A DNA stretch of 64,000 nt from Cherax quadricarinatus (GCF_038502225.1 NC_091341.1:3604753-3668752), one strand, 5' to 3'; positions 8,936 to 19,386 are shown, numbered from the stretch's first letter. Numbers and translations: made by a program. The notes: a model not told the origin generated them from the letters alone.

Positions 8936-9240
8936 GTAGTGTTGGAGCTGTTGGTGGAGAGAGTAGTGTTGGAGCTGTTGGTGGAGAGAGTAGTGTTGGA
9001 GCTGTTGGTGGAGAGAGTAGTGTTGGAGCTGTTGGTGGAGAGAGTAGTGTTGGAGCTGTTGGTGGAGAGAGTAGTGTTGGAACTGTTGGTGGAGAGAGTA
9101 GTGTTGGAACTGTTGGTGGAGAGAGTAGTGTTGGAACTGTTGGTGGAGAGAGCAGTGTTGGAACTGTTGGTGGAGAGAGTAGTGTTGGAACTGTTAGTGG
9201 AGAGAGCAGAATTAGAGCTGTTGGTGGAGATAGGAGGGTT
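8936..9240. repeat. 27-bp tandem repeat, 11 copies
   Basis: Eleven units of AGTAGTGTTGGAGCTGTTGG + TGGAGAG. A 27-bp period keeps a frame open (156 codons, nine-residue period), but there is no other sign of a gene. Confidence 0.9.
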
Positions 9241-9423
9241 AGATGTTTTAAGTGGTGGAGAGAGGATAGCTAGATTGTTGGTGGTGGAGAGAGAACCTCT
9301 GCAGACCCATCAACAGTGTTCAGTGACATCCTTCAAAGTTCCTCCACCAAGAGATCAGAATCCAAAACTGGAACACCACAAGTCACAGTACCATGGCTGC
9401 AACAATTAACAACTGACCTACAC

Positions 9424-9515
9424 TTTAGACGTTACATGACGTTTCGATCTGTCCTGGACCAAGTCGCGTCTTGATGGTCCACAATGGGCATAAACGTCGT
9501 TTGCAGTTTTCTCCA
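9424..9515. repeat. HF-related element with GGTCC-type stem II
   Basis: The minus-strand arm at about 9430-9468 reads GGTCCAGGACAGATCGAAAC then GTCA. An overlapping plus-strand arm at about 9469-9510 (CTTGATGGTCC..AAACGTCGT) forms an imperfect inverted pair with it. Same subtype as 37934-37971. Confidence 0.55.
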
Positions 9516-9589
9516 TAATGTTGTGAATAATTTAGTAGTTCATTTTTTTGTTATTGTACGTTTCATGGGAGATATAATTCCGTGTGGAT

Positions 9590-9800
9590 GAACAAATCTC
9601 GTGAGACAGATATGATACCAGACATATTAAGCAAATATTCTAAATTTGCTTACACAAATATGATAGTTGCAGATGCAAATCCAAATGCATTCCTGTTAAC
9701 CCCTTTTGGGGTCTAGGTCTTAGGCCTTGTGTATCCACATGGATGGATATGGGATGCACAATAAACTAGCAACTAGGGTCCACAGGATCTATTTGAGGTA
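9590..9800 (+). repeat. Dispersed repeat REP-B copy
   Basis: Aligns with 60215-60410: ATATTAAGCARAT, TAAATTTGCTT, GTTAACCCCTTTTGGGG, GGCCTTGTGTATCCACATGG and GCACAATAAACTAGC. Translation of the 5' part (..DILSK.SKFA..) resembles 60222-60264. Confidence 0.7.
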
Positions 9801-10454
9801 CACAAACTAGCCACTACCACCCATAGGATGAAACTAAATATTTCTGCTCTCTCTCTGTCTTACCTTTTACTTCTCTCTGTCTGTACCTGTTGAAGTTGAG
9901 CTTCACCTTCTATTTTCCACCTCTAACGTTACAGTCTTCTGGTGTACTAGGCATCTAACTACTGGTGAACTAAGTGTCTAATACTGATCATTGTAGTGTA
10001 ATTGCTCGCCCACTAACCTTGTGTCTACATCAACTATTACTCTGACCTGTTCCTTTCTCTTGTCTACTGACATCCGACGGGTGTATAAATAAAAATAACA
10101 GTTAAAATGAAAGTAATTAACACAAGGAGAAAATCACACTATTATTATGAACGGTAGTAGTGGTAATATAACTGTATTATGAATGGTAGTTATGGTAATA
10201 AGAAAATCATATTGTACTTTCATAAAAGTTTTGATGCAGTGGGGAGGATCAAGAGTCACCATGATCAAGACACTTTCCCACGCCCCTATCCCTTAAAGAG
10301 GAAAGAGAAGAGGAGGATGCAGGTGGTAGCCAAACTCCCACTTGACTCAAAGTGGCATTAAGATTTTTTTCACTGTAATAATAGTAAGGAAATGAACGCT
10401 TAAGTGGCTGTCCTCACCGATTTGTGTTTTGGGGGGGTTGATTCACAGCTTCTG
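9801..10454. other. Spacer without recognised feature
   Basis: Mixed composition with no supported gene or repeat. Confidence 0.4.
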
Positions 10455-10596
10455 GTAAGACTTCTTAAATTATATTAACTGACCAACTTTAAGACCAACG
10501 AGACTGTGATGGATATGTGGGCCAGCGAGTCGCTAACAGTAATTACCTTCTTGGGCAGGCAAGCAACCAGACAAGCCTAGTCCAGGGCCGGGCTGC
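10455..10596 (+). mobile_element. LINE-B 3' tail, left part (interrupted)
   Basis: GACTGTGATGGATATGTGGGCCAGCGAGTCGC.., then CAAGCAACCAGACAAGCCTAG and GGGCCGGGCTGCGGGA, match other LINE-B tails (12150, 41290, 61010). The tail is cut at about 10596 by an inserted minus-strand LINE-A tail. Its continuation, matching GAAACC..CATCAAAGGTATATCAAA, resumes at about 10940-10975. Confidence 0.7.
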
Positions 10597-10942
10597 GGGA
10601 GTTTACCTGGAGTTTACCTGGAGAGAGTTCCGGGGGTCAACGCCCCCGCGGCCCGGTCTGAGACCAGGCCTCCTGGTGGATCAGAGCCTGATCAACCAGG
10701 CTGTTGCTGCTGGCTGCACGCAAACCAACATACGAGCTACAGCCCGGCTGATCCGGAACTGACTTTAGGTGCTTGTCCAGTGCCAGCTTGAAGACTGCCA
10801 GGGGTCTGTTGGTAATCCCCCTTATGTGTGCTGGGAGGCAGTTGAACAGTCTCGGGCCCCTGACACTTATTGTATGGTCTCTTAACGTGCTAGTGACACC
10901 CCTGCTTTTTATTGGGGGGATGGTGCATCGTCTGCCAAGTAG
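10597..10942 (-). mobile_element. LINE-A 3' end nested in LINE-B tail
   Basis: The minus strand carries a 5'-truncated LINE-A: TTTACCTGGAG repeats (the 3' terminus), the GC-rich GGGGGTCAACGCCCCCGCGG segment, then the C-terminal coding end up to the block coding for RR..PSP-NKK. About 345 bases remain. It is more diverged from 14.8 kb and 30.2 kb than those two are from each other. Confidence 0.8.
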
Positions 10943-10985
10943 GAAGAAGCTGGAAACCTTTCAAAGGTATATAAAAAAATATGTC
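10943..10985 (+). mobile_element. LINE-B 3' tail, right part
   Basis: GGAAACCTTTCAAAGGTATATAAAA resembles the terminal LINE-B repeat (ATCAAAGGTAT), displaced from its upstream half by the LINE-A insertion. Confidence 0.55.
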
Positions 10986-11029
10986 ATTGGTGTCATTATC
11001 TGATCTTGAAGCTGTGTGAAGAGTATTTT

Positions 11030-11105
11030 TACGAGGCCTGGTCACAGACCGGGCCGCCGGGGCGTTGATCCCCTGAAACCCTCTCCAGGTATACTCCAGG
11101 TCTAC
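11030..11105 (+). mobile_element. LINE-A 3' terminus fragment
   Basis: GAGGCCTGGTCACAGACCGG, GGGGCGTTGATCCCC and CTCCAGGTATACTCCAGGTC: only the last about 75 bases of a plus-strand LINE-A, including the terminal 11-bp repeats. Confidence 0.7.
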
Positions 11106-11690
11106 CTCCACCTCTTGCAGCTTATCCCACTTTTTCACTGCCACTAAAATGAAGAATTGTTTGCCGAGATCCTTGTGAAGAGGACATTGGCCCCCACTTC
11201 ACAAAGGAGGCAGGAAAGCTATGACCAAAAAAACTACAGACCAGTCACACTAACCTCACACGTCATAAAAGTCGTTTAAGAGGGTGCTCAGACGCCACCT
11301 TGCTGGCTTTATGGCAACACTTCAACTACACAAACTCTCTTAACTCCTATAAGCATCGATGTGGATTTCTCACATACGGTTTGCAGCAAATTCCTGTTAG
11401 GTTAGGTTGTCCTCTGCCTATATAAAAAAGTAACGATTACGACCAGAAAATGCGTAAATGCAAGATAACGGCGATGAAAAGTTATGTCGGGTGAACGGAG
11501 AACTGGCAGTACTAAACGTGGTAGACGTAAGGTCAAATTTTCACTGTTTATGTGCCTTAATCAGTCACCCATATGACTGTCTATACAACAATGAAATAAT
11601 GTCTGGTTAAGAGGGAGGGCAGCGTTACACAGCAACATCCTCTCTTGCTGTGTAAATAAATGGTTAACTAAGGTTGACAAGATACTTGTT
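11106..11690. other. Spacer without recognised feature
   Basis: No exon or repeat could be supported. Confidence 0.4.
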
Positions 11691-11694
11691 CAAC

Positions 11695-11755
11695 ATTTTT
11701 GTATCTTTCTCCAGAATAAAGATACCTAAATGTTGCACAAGTGTCTCAGTTGTCG
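11695..11755 (+). repeat. Foldback (HF) terminal fragment
   Basis: CCAGAATAAAGATACCTAAA, then TGTTGCACAAGTGTCTCAGTTG, corresponds to the sequence downstream of the hammerhead-like motif. The motif itself is absent. Confidence 0.55.
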
Positions 11756-11879
11756 TCCTCTCTCGCACACTTCACAACCATGACACTCCACGAGGCACTC
11801 AGAAAAAGTACAAATGCAGACGTTTGCTTAGATTTTGCAAAACCATTTAACAAGTGCGGCTATTAGATTTAGATTTTGC

Positions 11880-11965
11880 CACAGAGGGGGCAAATGTTCA
11901 TCCTTTGGCGGGTAGCGCAAGAGCATATGGATACACAAAAGGCCTAGGAATTAGGCCCCAGAAAG
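11880..11965 (-). repeat. Dispersed repeat REP-B fragment
   Basis: The reverse complement matches CTAGGCCTTTTGTGTATCC, ATATGCTCTTGCGCTACC and GGATGAACATTTGCC of the family, plus a LINE-independent 3' part. Confidence 0.55.
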
Positions 11966-12029
11966 GTTAAGACAAGTACATCTTGATTTACAGTTCTGGT
12001 AGAAATATTGCTGGAACAAAGGTGGAAAC

Positions 12030-12298
12030 GTCGCTGATAAAATAAAACCAGTGAAAGGCAGGTGCCCCCCTGACCACATCCGTGGTCCCAGACTGCTTAA
12101 CATTCTACCAGAGGATATCAGAGAAGTGTAGAAGTCTTCAAGAGGAAACTGGACAAATGTCTCCACCAATTGCTTGATCAACAAGGCTGTGATGGATATG
12201 TGGGCTAGCGGGCCGCCGGCTGCAACAGCCTGGTTGACCAACCAAGCACCAGACGAGCCTGGACCAGGGCCTGGCTCCGGGGGTAGAAGAGCTCTCTG
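12030..12298 (+). mobile_element. LINE-B 3' end
   Basis: Starts within the coding part (AAAACCAGTGAAAGGCAGGTG), continues through TTCAAGAGGAAACTGGACAA and GGCTGTGATGGATATGTGGG, and ends with GAGCCTGGACCAGGGCCTGG. It runs directly into the 29-bp array. Frameshifted; no intact protein. Confidence 0.75.
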
Positions 12299-12490
12299 AC
12301 CCCACCACAGGTGGTTGGTTCTCCCCCTCCCACCACAGGTGGCTTGTTCTCCCCCTCCCACCACAGGTGGCTGGTTCTCCCCCTCCCACCACAGGTGGCT
12401 GGTTCTCCCCCTCCCACCACAGGTGGCTGGTTCTCCCCCTCCCACCACAGGTGGTTAGTTCTCCCCGTCCCACCAACGGTGGGGGGTAAC
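12299..12490. repeat. 29-bp tandem repeat
   Basis: About six and a half units of CCCACCACAGGTGGCTGGTT + CTCCCCCTC. Each unit contains the inverted repeat CCACCACAGGTGG. Open frames on both strands here are repeat artefacts. Confidence 0.9.
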
Positions 12491-13837
12491 TCCCCCCCCC
12501 CGTCCTTCCCGTCACAGCTGGTCATAAGCACTTCGGCTTGACAGAATAGTTAGAGGAGGATGGAGGGTCCGTGACGCATCTCGGATAGAGATGGATGAGT
12601 TAGATAGAGGGAGAGATGGTGGGTGGCGCGGCGATGGACGAGGTAGGTAAATGCAAGTGGGAGGGGTAGAGGATAGGAGGTGGGAGGGGTAGAGGATAGG
12701 AGGTGGTGAGGGAAGAGATAGGTAGGTGGTGAGGGTAGGGGACAGGCGTAGCCAGGTGGTTGGTAGAAGAGTTAAGCGTAGGAGGTGGTTTTGGGGCCAG
12801 ATGAAACGAGGAGATAGGACAGAGATGATGAAGAGGAAGAGGCGAACTGACCGAGATTTGGAGCGGATAATGTACGTGTGAGGGGAAGGGAGGAGAGGGG
12901 AAAGAAAATTGATTGCGATATATATTTTTTAGTTTAAACCGCAAACCAGTCAAGGCTGAGAGGCAAGAGGATTCAGTACTTGAGCATTAGAAGAGTGTAG
13001 AGGCAATAACCAGGTCACCAGGTATCTGGTCAACAGGTACCATGTCCCTAGGTGGAGGTTACATGTAGGAGGAAGTGGAGGTGTGTGTGGAGGAAGGCCA
13101 AACATGGAGGGAGAGAGGGTCTGGAGTGGCTGTCCGCGCGAGACACCAGCGGGAACACAGATTGATCACCTTCCCCACCTGAGGTATTAGGAGGCAGCGA
13201 CGAGGTGCTTTTATAGGAGGAGGAGGAGGAGGAGGAGGAGAGAGAAAGATGGGCAGGAGAGGGAAATGGACTGAACGGCAGAGGATTGCATGTGAGGTAA
13301 GAAATGGAGAAGGGAGGGAAGGAGAGAGCAGCTGATGGAAGAAGAAAGCGGGTGGGAAAATATAGAGGTTGAAGCGAGAAGGAAAGTGTAGCTGATAAGA
13401 AAGTTTGCGTTGGGGAAACAGTGAAAAAATAATGGAGAGTAAAGGAGAGCTAGATGAAGAGGTGATTGTAAACGAGAATAAGAGAAGAGGGAGGGTTATG
13501 GTAGGATGATGAAAAGAATAATGAATGGAGGAGGAGGGAGAGGCATGGTGTAGGAGATGGCAGGTTGAATTAATGGGAACGAGGAAGTTGTTTTTTATGG
13601 TGGGGACCAGAGGAAAGGGACCGGGTAAGGGCAGGGGAAGGGGTTAAGGGGAGGGAAGTGGTGCTGGATCAGATGGAGTGCGGACTCTTTGTAGAGCAAA
13701 GAGGAGGTACAAGTGAGAATGTTAAGGGAGGGATTGAACAAGGAGGCGATGGTGGGGGGTTAGAATAAGAATAGAGGATAATGAATGAAGGAAGAAGAAC
13801 TTGCAGACCTTGAATGGAGTTGGAGCAGTTGAAAGAA
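12491..13837. other. Purine-rich spacer with small repeats
   Basis: AG-rich throughout. There are short imperfect repeats of GGTAGAGGATAGGAGGTGG (12655-12710) and a (GGA)n run at 13215-13242. No gene recognised. Confidence 0.5.
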
Positions 13838-14385
13838 GGTTGATGTTTGGATGGTGTTGATGGAAAATTGGAAGGTTGATGTTTGGATGGTGTTGATGGA
13901 GCAGTGGAAGGTTGATGTTTGGATGGTGTTGATGGAGCAGTGGAAGGTTGATGTTTGGATGGTGTTGATGGAGCAGTGGAAGGTTGATGTTTGGATGGTG
14001 TTGATGGAGCAGTGGAAGGTTGATGTTTGGATGGTGTTGATGGAGCAGTGGAAGGTTGATGTTTGGATGGTGTTGATGGAAAATTGGAAGGTTGATGTTT
14101 GGATGGTGTTGATGGAGCAGTGGAAGGTTGATGTTTGGATGGTGTTGATGGAGCAGTGGAAGGTTGATGTTTGGATGGTGTTGATGGAGCAGTGGAAGGT
14201 TGATGTTTGGATGGTGTTGATGGAAAATTGGAAGGTTGATGTTTGGATGGTGTTGATGGAGCAGTGGAAGGTTGATGTTTGGATGGTGTTGATGGAGCAG
14301 TGGAAGGTTGATGTTTGGATGGTGTTGATGGAGCAGTGGAAGGTTGATGTTTGGATGGTGTTGATGGAGCAGTGGAAGGAAGGTT
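13838..14385. repeat. 36-bp tandem repeat, 15 copies
   Basis: Fifteen units of GGAAGGTTGATGTTTGGATG + GTGTTGATGGAGCAGT. Units 1, 7 and 11 carry AAAATT in place of AGCAGT, so the array has internal markers. A 36-bp period (12 codons) leaves four frames open for over 200 codons; none has other gene features. Confidence 0.95.
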
Positions 14386-14760
14386 GGTCGAATATACACA
14401 CTTCACTGAAGACATTAGATTCAGATCTCCTCATTTCTGTTAAGTTTTATTTACACAGCACAACGTACGAAGCACTAGAACAGTTTGGATATTTAGCAGT
14501 TTAAACCCTTACATACCGTTTTCAATCATGATCAAAGTCACACTGTCATTATCAAATTCGTACTGCGGTGACCAATTCACTCTCATGTAATGGAAAGCGT
14601 GACTACAAAGTATGTGTTTTCATTGTAATTTTTTTTATATACTCCACAAATCTACCTCATTGGCCTCATCTGCCTCATTGGCCACCTTGTTACGGTGACC
14701 CAACATGGCCTTAACCTAGCATCACGGTACCACTTCGATACACGTTTCACTCACTTTTAC
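14386..14760. other. Spacer without recognised feature
   Basis: Unique-looking AT-rich sequence; nothing supported. Confidence 0.4.
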
Positions 14761-14761
14761 C

Positions 14762-14806
14762 GAGGGTCAACGCCTCCGCGGCCCAGTCCTTGACCAGGTC
14801 ATACTA
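14762..14806 (-). mobile_element. LINE-A tail fragment
   Basis: GAGGGTCAACGCCTCCGCGG and CCAGTCCTTGACCAGGTCAT: a tiny remnant beside LINE-A copy 1. Confidence 0.55.
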
Positions 14807-14823
14807 AGTTCCTTTCGTACCGG

Positions 14824-16185
14824 GTTGTGCATACCTGGAGGTTACCTGGAGGTTATTCCGGGGATCAACGCCCCCGCGGCCCGGTCCATGACCAGGCCTC
14901 CCGATGGATCAGGGCCTGATCAACTAGGCTGTTACTGCTGGCCGCACGCAGTCCGACGTACGAGCCACAGCCCGGCTGATCCGGCACTGACTTTAGGTAT
15001 CTGTCCAGCTCTCTCTTGAAGGCAGCCAGGGGTTTATTGACAATTCCCCTAATGCTTGATGGGAGGCTGTTGAACAGTTTTGGGCCCCGGACACTTATGG
15101 TGTTTTCCCTTAGTGTACCAATGGCGCCCCTACTTTTTATTGGGGGCATTTTGCATCGCCTGCCCAGTCTTTTACTTTCGTAGGGAGTGATTTCTGTGTG
15201 CAGATTTGGGACCATTCCTTCCAAGATTTTCCAAGTGTAGATTATGATATATCTCTCCCTCCTGCGTTCCAACGAGTACAAGTCAAGTGCTTCCAAGCGT
15301 TCCCAGTAGTTAAGGTGCTTGACAGAACTTATACGTGCAGTAAAGGATCTCTGTACACTCTCTAGATCTGCGATTTCACCTGCTTTGAATGGAGATGTTA
15401 ATGTACAGCAGTATTCCAGCCTAGAGAGAACAAGTGATTTGAAAAGGATCATCATGGGCTTGGCATCTCTCGTTTTGAAAGTTCTCATTATCCATCCTAT
15501 CATTTTCTTTGCACGTGCGATCGTGGCACTGTTGTGATCCTTGAAAGTGAGATCCTCAGACATTACTACTCCCAGGTCCCTTACATTATTTTTCCGCTCT
15601 ATTGTATGGCCGGAGTCAGTAGTATACTCTGTTCTAGTTATTATCTCCTCCAGTTTTCCATAACGGAGTAGTTGGAATTTGTCCTCATTGAACATCATAT
15701 TGTTTACCGTTGCCCACTGGAAAACTTTGTTTATATCTTCTTGGAGGTTAACCGCGTCCTCAGCAGATGACAGCCTCATGCAGATCCTAGTATCATCCGC
15801 AAAGGATGATACGGTGCTGTGGTGTATATCTCTGTTTATGTCTGATATGAGGATAAGGAATAAGATGGGGGCGAGTACTGTGCCTTGTGGAACAGAGCTC
15901 TTCACTATGGCAGCCTCCGATTTAACTCTGTTGACCACTACTCTTTGTGTTCGATTTGTTAGGAAGTTGAAGATCCATCTCCCCACTTTCCCAGTTATTC
16001 CTTTAGCACGTATTTTATGGGCTATTACGCCATGATCGCATTTGTCAAATGCTTTTGCAAAGTCTGTGTATATTACATCTGCATTCTGATTTTCTTCCAG
16101 TGCATCCAAGGCCATGTCATAGTGATCCAGTAGTTGTGAGGCAGGAGCGACCTGCCCTGAACCCATGTTGCCCTGCATAATCCCG
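14824..16185 (-). mobile_element. LINE-A copy 1, 5'-truncated non-LTR retrotransposon
   Basis: About 1.36 kb on the minus strand. The 3' terminus (left end) is a tandem of TACCTGGAGGT-type 11-mers, followed by the GC-rich tail and the C-terminal two thirds of the reverse-transcriptase ORF. Similarity to the family stops near 16185. Copy 2 at 30188-31391 is nearly identical over the shared 1.2 kb but is truncated at a different point, so they look like separate recent insertions rather than one duplicated block. CR1/Jockey-like placement rests on the RT and the short terminal repeats; a database comparison would settle the clade. Confidence 0.9.
14865..16150 (-). pseudogene. Reverse transcriptase of LINE-A copy 1 (partial)
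   Basis: The product is the RNA-dependent DNA polymerase of a non-LTR retrotransposon, which copies element RNA at a nicked chromosomal target. Visible in order: YTDFAKAFDKCDHG (RT block A with its Asp), SVPQGTVLAPILF (block B), SSFADDTRI (block C; FADD codons at 15792-15803), then YGKLEEI, LTFKDHN and a C-terminal region rich in RRRERYIIIYTWKIL. The frame stays open to a stop in the tail at 14865. It runs at its 5' side into unrelated flanking DNA, and a two-base loss near 16145 breaks the frame from the upstream GFR-GRSC block. The endonuclease domain and the N-terminal half are missing, so it cannot act alone. Confidence 0.85.
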
Positions 16186-16400
16186 TTTTCCGACCGAAGT
16201 TTATGTTGAAAATAACAGAGAAGAGAAACATGAATAAAACAGTGAGAGAATGATGAAGAGAAGAGCTCCTGCAGCAATAGCAGAAACAGCAGCAACAGTA
16301 GTGGTGGTAGATATATAGTTGTAATAACAGATGCGGTAGTAGTTTTTTGGGTGAAGAGGCTAAGTTTAGGAGGAAGGAGAAAGCAGTCATGAACAGCACT
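16186..16400. other. CAG/GTA-rich spacer
   Basis: Short CAG, CAA and GTA runs between LINE-A and a SINE. Confidence 0.4.
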
Positions 16401-16419
16401 CATCACATTGGACGAATCT

Positions 16420-16510
16420 TATTGTGGCTAGCTGGTCCAGTGGCTAACGCGACGGTCTGGAGTTTTGAGACTGATCGTGGGTTCTATCCCCGCCCGTGGT
16501 ATGGTTTCTT
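16420..16510 (+). mobile_element. tRNA-derived SINE (SINE-2), head region
   Basis: A-box-like TAGCTGGTCCAGTGG and B-box-like GGGTTCTATCCC are spaced as in a tRNA, with GGTCTGGAGTTTTGAGACT between them. The following TGGTATGGTTT also occurs in the copies at 19675 and 43738. ATCACATT occurs on both sides (16402-16409 and 16511-16518), a possible target duplication of only 8 bases. It is not a functional tRNA: the B box is altered and no acceptor stem pairs. Confidence 0.65.
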
Positions 16511-16601
16511 ATCACATTCTTTGACGTAAGTATCAGCAGCAACATTCCCCGTGCTTCTGCACACTCCAGGACATCACTGCTGGCAAGATCACCTCAACAG
16601 C

Positions 16602-16715
16602 ACAGGCTGGAAGCAACAACACCCAAGGCTGGAGGCAGCAACACCCGAGGCTGGAGGCAACAACACCCGAGGCTGGGGGCAACAACACCCGAGGCTGGAG
16701 GCAGCAACACCCAGG
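16602..16715. repeat. 22-bp tandem repeat
   Basis: About five units of AGGCTGGAGGCAACAACACC + CG. Confidence 0.85.
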
Positions 16716-16742
16716 GCAGTGAGGACCTCCTAAGGGAGTTTT

Positions 16743-17139
16743 TCACCACTGCCGTAACATCGCCAGCAACACTACTAGCTTGCTGGCTGCTCGGGGGCCG
16801 GGACCCGCTTTAATGAACCGCCCGCCTAAGAGATGCACTATCATGTGCGAACTTTTCTCTCTTTTTGTTGCTGGAGTCATTACCGCGTGTTCTTTACTGG
16901 CTGCAGCGTTTAGTGGGGGCACTAGCATACTGTTGTTTTCAATCTTTGCTGCTTCATGTGCTTGGGTTACAAGCTTATTTGTGAATGCGAATCTTACAAA
17001 ATCATGCGAGTGTTTAACACTAATCATACAAATTTCTTACACATTACAAGATGAATCGAAGCCACATACGTCGGAGACGACGTACGTAGGACGGAATATT
17101 CGACATGATGTAGGATGTTCATATTATTGTGACGTGTAA
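16743..17139. other. Unrecognised open stretch
   Basis: Both strands stay open for about 95-119 codons. The plus-strand product (16780-17139) is strongly hydrophobic around residues 20-70; the minus-strand product (17027-16743) is hydrophilic. No family is recognised and no splice sites flank it convincingly. Probably non-coding. Confidence 0.2.
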
Positions 17140-17195
17140 GATAAATTTTATGTGACAGAAAATCGACAGGCCTATGACTTAAGGAAAGGGGGGAA

Positions 17196-17325
17196 GAAAC
17201 GGGCTAGCGGGTCCCCAGCAGAAACAGTCTGGTTGACCAGGCAAACATCAGACAGGCCTGGCCCAGGGCAGGGCTGCGGGAATAGAAAAACTTCGAAAAC
17301 CATCAAAGGTATATCAAAGATACAC
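17196..17325 (+). mobile_element. LINE-B 3' tail
   Basis: GGGCTAGCGGGTCCCCAGCA, CTGGTTGACCAGGCAAACA and GGGCAGGGCTGCGGGA, ending with AAAACCATCAAAGGTATATC + AAAGATA, the characteristic 11-bp terminal repeats. Confidence 0.75.
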
Positions 17326-17509
17326 CATGCTTTGAGCACTTGTATCCCTTCAGAATACTGGTGACACCAGTGCCACCAGTATCCCCTCATGGAAGACGGT
17401 TACCACAGTAATTCGCCAGGAAAGTTCCAGTTCAGTCATTTACCCTCAGTGTTAGCTCAGTCATTTACCCTCAGTGTTGACTCATTTCCTCTCGGTCAAA
17501 AATAGTTTA

Positions 17510-17585
17510 ATGAGGCCTGGTCGTGGAGCGGGCCACGGGGGTCGTTGATCCCTGGAATATCCTCCAGGTAGACTCCAGGATATCA
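17510..17585 (+). mobile_element. LINE-A 3' terminus
   Basis: AATGAGGCCTGGTCGTGGAG, GTCGTTGATCCCTGGAATA and CCTCCAGGTAGACTCCAGG: the last 75 bases of a plus-strand LINE-A. Confidence 0.75.
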
Positions 17586-17673
17586 GTGGAGAGTCGCTGA
17601 GACTAAGAATATAACAGCACCCAGATGTTAATGAAGGAGAAGGAAGTCACTGTCTGGGGGGACCCTTTACCCC

Positions 17674-17677
<4 letters not shown>

Positions 17678-17733
<56 letters not shown>

Positions 17734-17786
17734 CTGGGGCTTAAAGAGCGCTTGGCAAGTGCTTAACCCCCCCCCCCCCCCCCCCC
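17678..17786. repeat. (CA)n and (C)n microsatellites
   Basis: A (CA)n run at about 17678-17731 is followed by a C-run at about 17766-17786. Confidence 0.95.
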
Positions 17787-17819
17787 GAGAAAATCTTTGC
17801 GCCACTCTAGATAGCCGAT

Positions 17820-18087
17820 CTTAGCAGCCCTTTTTCTTTTTTAACTCCAGTAGGCTTTTGTGTTCCACTAGGTCTTGGAGTCCCAAGTGGCCTTTGAGCC
17901 ACAATAAACCTTTGAGCCCTATTAGGTCCCTGAGCCCCGCTCGGCCTCTTTGTTCTTATAAACCTAAGTTGATCTTGCAACTTATCACCCTGGAGTGTTG
18001 CCCTCACAGCAACATGGTTTAGTTTCCCCAAACACCATTCAGCATACGTACACACTCCGTCTAGGTTTTAACAGGGTTCAGTTTCCT

Positions 18088-18132
<45 letters not shown>

Positions 18133-18620
18133 CACCAATATCTTAAGGTTCAGTTCTCTCAAACACCTCACCACACACACACTACCTATGTTTTAACCAG
18201 AATGTCTCACTGGCAAACCACGTCAAGTGTCCCTCTCATCCTCCGAGGAACCACACATTTAGATAACTAAAAAGTGCAGACACTAGAACGCATTTCACTA
18301 GTTGCAACGGGAACGAAACGTCAAGGTGGTCCGCCACTTGTCCACAGCTGCGACACGCCATCCCTCACCAGGGCCGGACACCTGCCACGGAACACCTGCC
18401 TTAAAAAAAAGTAGAAAAAAAATATCACTGTAGAAAAGGTGGAAAGTGTTGTGGTATTTGCTGAGATGCCAAGATGGGAGGGACCTGTTCTCAAGTATGT
18501 GTAGGAGAAGAAAGAGGCTATTTCTGTGTAGGACGGTCTTGGGGCGATTTAAGGCGTGTACAAGTCTATAAAATAAGTGTGTGTGTGTGTGTGTGTGTGT
18601 GTGTCAGTACCTATACAAAG
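17820..18620. other. Spacer with degenerate repeats and (CA)n/(GT)n
   Basis: Diverged units around CCTTTGAGCC (17865-17955). Three imperfect copies of a segment reading AGGTT..AGTTTCCTCAAACAC lie at 18015-18175, with (CA)n at about 18090-18130 and (GT)n at 18579-18603. A GAACGAAACGTCAAGGTGGTCC stretch near 18312 recalls the HF family but lacks its second arm. Confidence 0.5.
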
Positions 18621-18627
18621 GTAATTT

Positions 18628-18765
18628 GTGCTTCCTGGAAGTGACGTCTTCATAGGCACAGTGCCTGGAAGTGACGTCTTCCCAGGCACAGTGCCTAGAA
18701 GTTACGTTTTCCCAGGTGCAGTGCCTGGAGGTAACGTCTTCCGAGGCACAATGTCTGGAACTGCT
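18628..18765. repeat. 30-bp tandem repeat
   Basis: About four and a half units of GTGCCTGGAAGTGACGTCTT + CCCAGGCACA; the unit contains TGACGTCT and ends are complementary (TGCCTGG/CCAGGCA). Confidence 0.85.
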
Positions 18766-19310
18766 CATGGACGTCAGCTAGGTGACGTGTCTATGAGCAG
18801 TGGTATAGATGTTAACTAGGTAACGTCTATACCAAGTTTTGGTGACGTCTATGTCAAATTTGTAAGAGAATTCACCCCAAAAACAGTTTTAACGTAGAAC
18901 TTTGTTGAAATGTTTAAAGTGCAATGCAAGGAGGAGGCGTAGAGAACAAAGAATGGAACTAGAATGACTCATGTGCATACGGGATAAAGGAAGGGAACAA
19001 GAAAATTATTGGAAATTAGATATAGATTCTTTAAAGTTGGCTGAACGATGGTTCCGGGAAACTAAGTATGAAGGAATGTGGTTTTCAGGAAGAAGGTGAC
19101 GGAAGAATGTGAGGGAATGGAGAGGTTTTGACTAGATGCTGTTGGTGGGGAGACTGCTGCTGTTGAGGCTGCTGCTGTTACTCTTGTTGCAACTGCTGCT
19201 ATTACTCTTGTTGCTACTGCTGCTGTTACTGTTGTAGTGAAAACAAACACGATTACTGTTACCATTAGGTAAGGTTCTGCAGGAAACAGAACAAGTGTTT
19301 CCTGACACGT
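18766..19310. other. Spacer with CTG/GTT trinucleotide tract
   Basis: An imperfect CTGCTGTTACTCTTGTTG-type repeat lies at 19140-19240. Nothing else is recognised. Confidence 0.4.
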
Positions 19311-19317
19311 GTCTTAG

Positions 19318-19386
19318 ATGATGACCCGCCGTTGGAGCTTTTGGTCATCTGACCGAGGCCTCCCGCTGGCTTACCGGTCCACCCCT
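19318..19386. repeat. Dispersed repeat REP-E
   Basis: A block of about 62 bases (GATGACCCGCCGTTGGAGCT.. GGCTTACCGG) recurs almost unchanged at 21333-21390. Confidence 0.65.

Noticed and set aside
13669..14504. Proline/serine/threonine-rich repeat protein
   Set aside because: 36-bp array without stops in four frames; mucin-like composition is a by-product.
16151..16406. N-terminal extension of the LINE-A protein
   Set aside because: Upstream of the two-base frameshift the frame runs through a LINE segment in the wrong frame and then unrelated CAG-rich DNA. It is open only by chance.
16420..16510. Functional tRNA gene
   Set aside because: A and B boxes are present, but the B box is altered and no acceptor or anticodon stem closes properly; the sequence recurs as a SINE.
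16780..17139. Membrane protein gene
   Set aside because: Hydrophobic 119-codon frame, but no homology recognised, no splice or promoter support, and the opposite strand is equally open.
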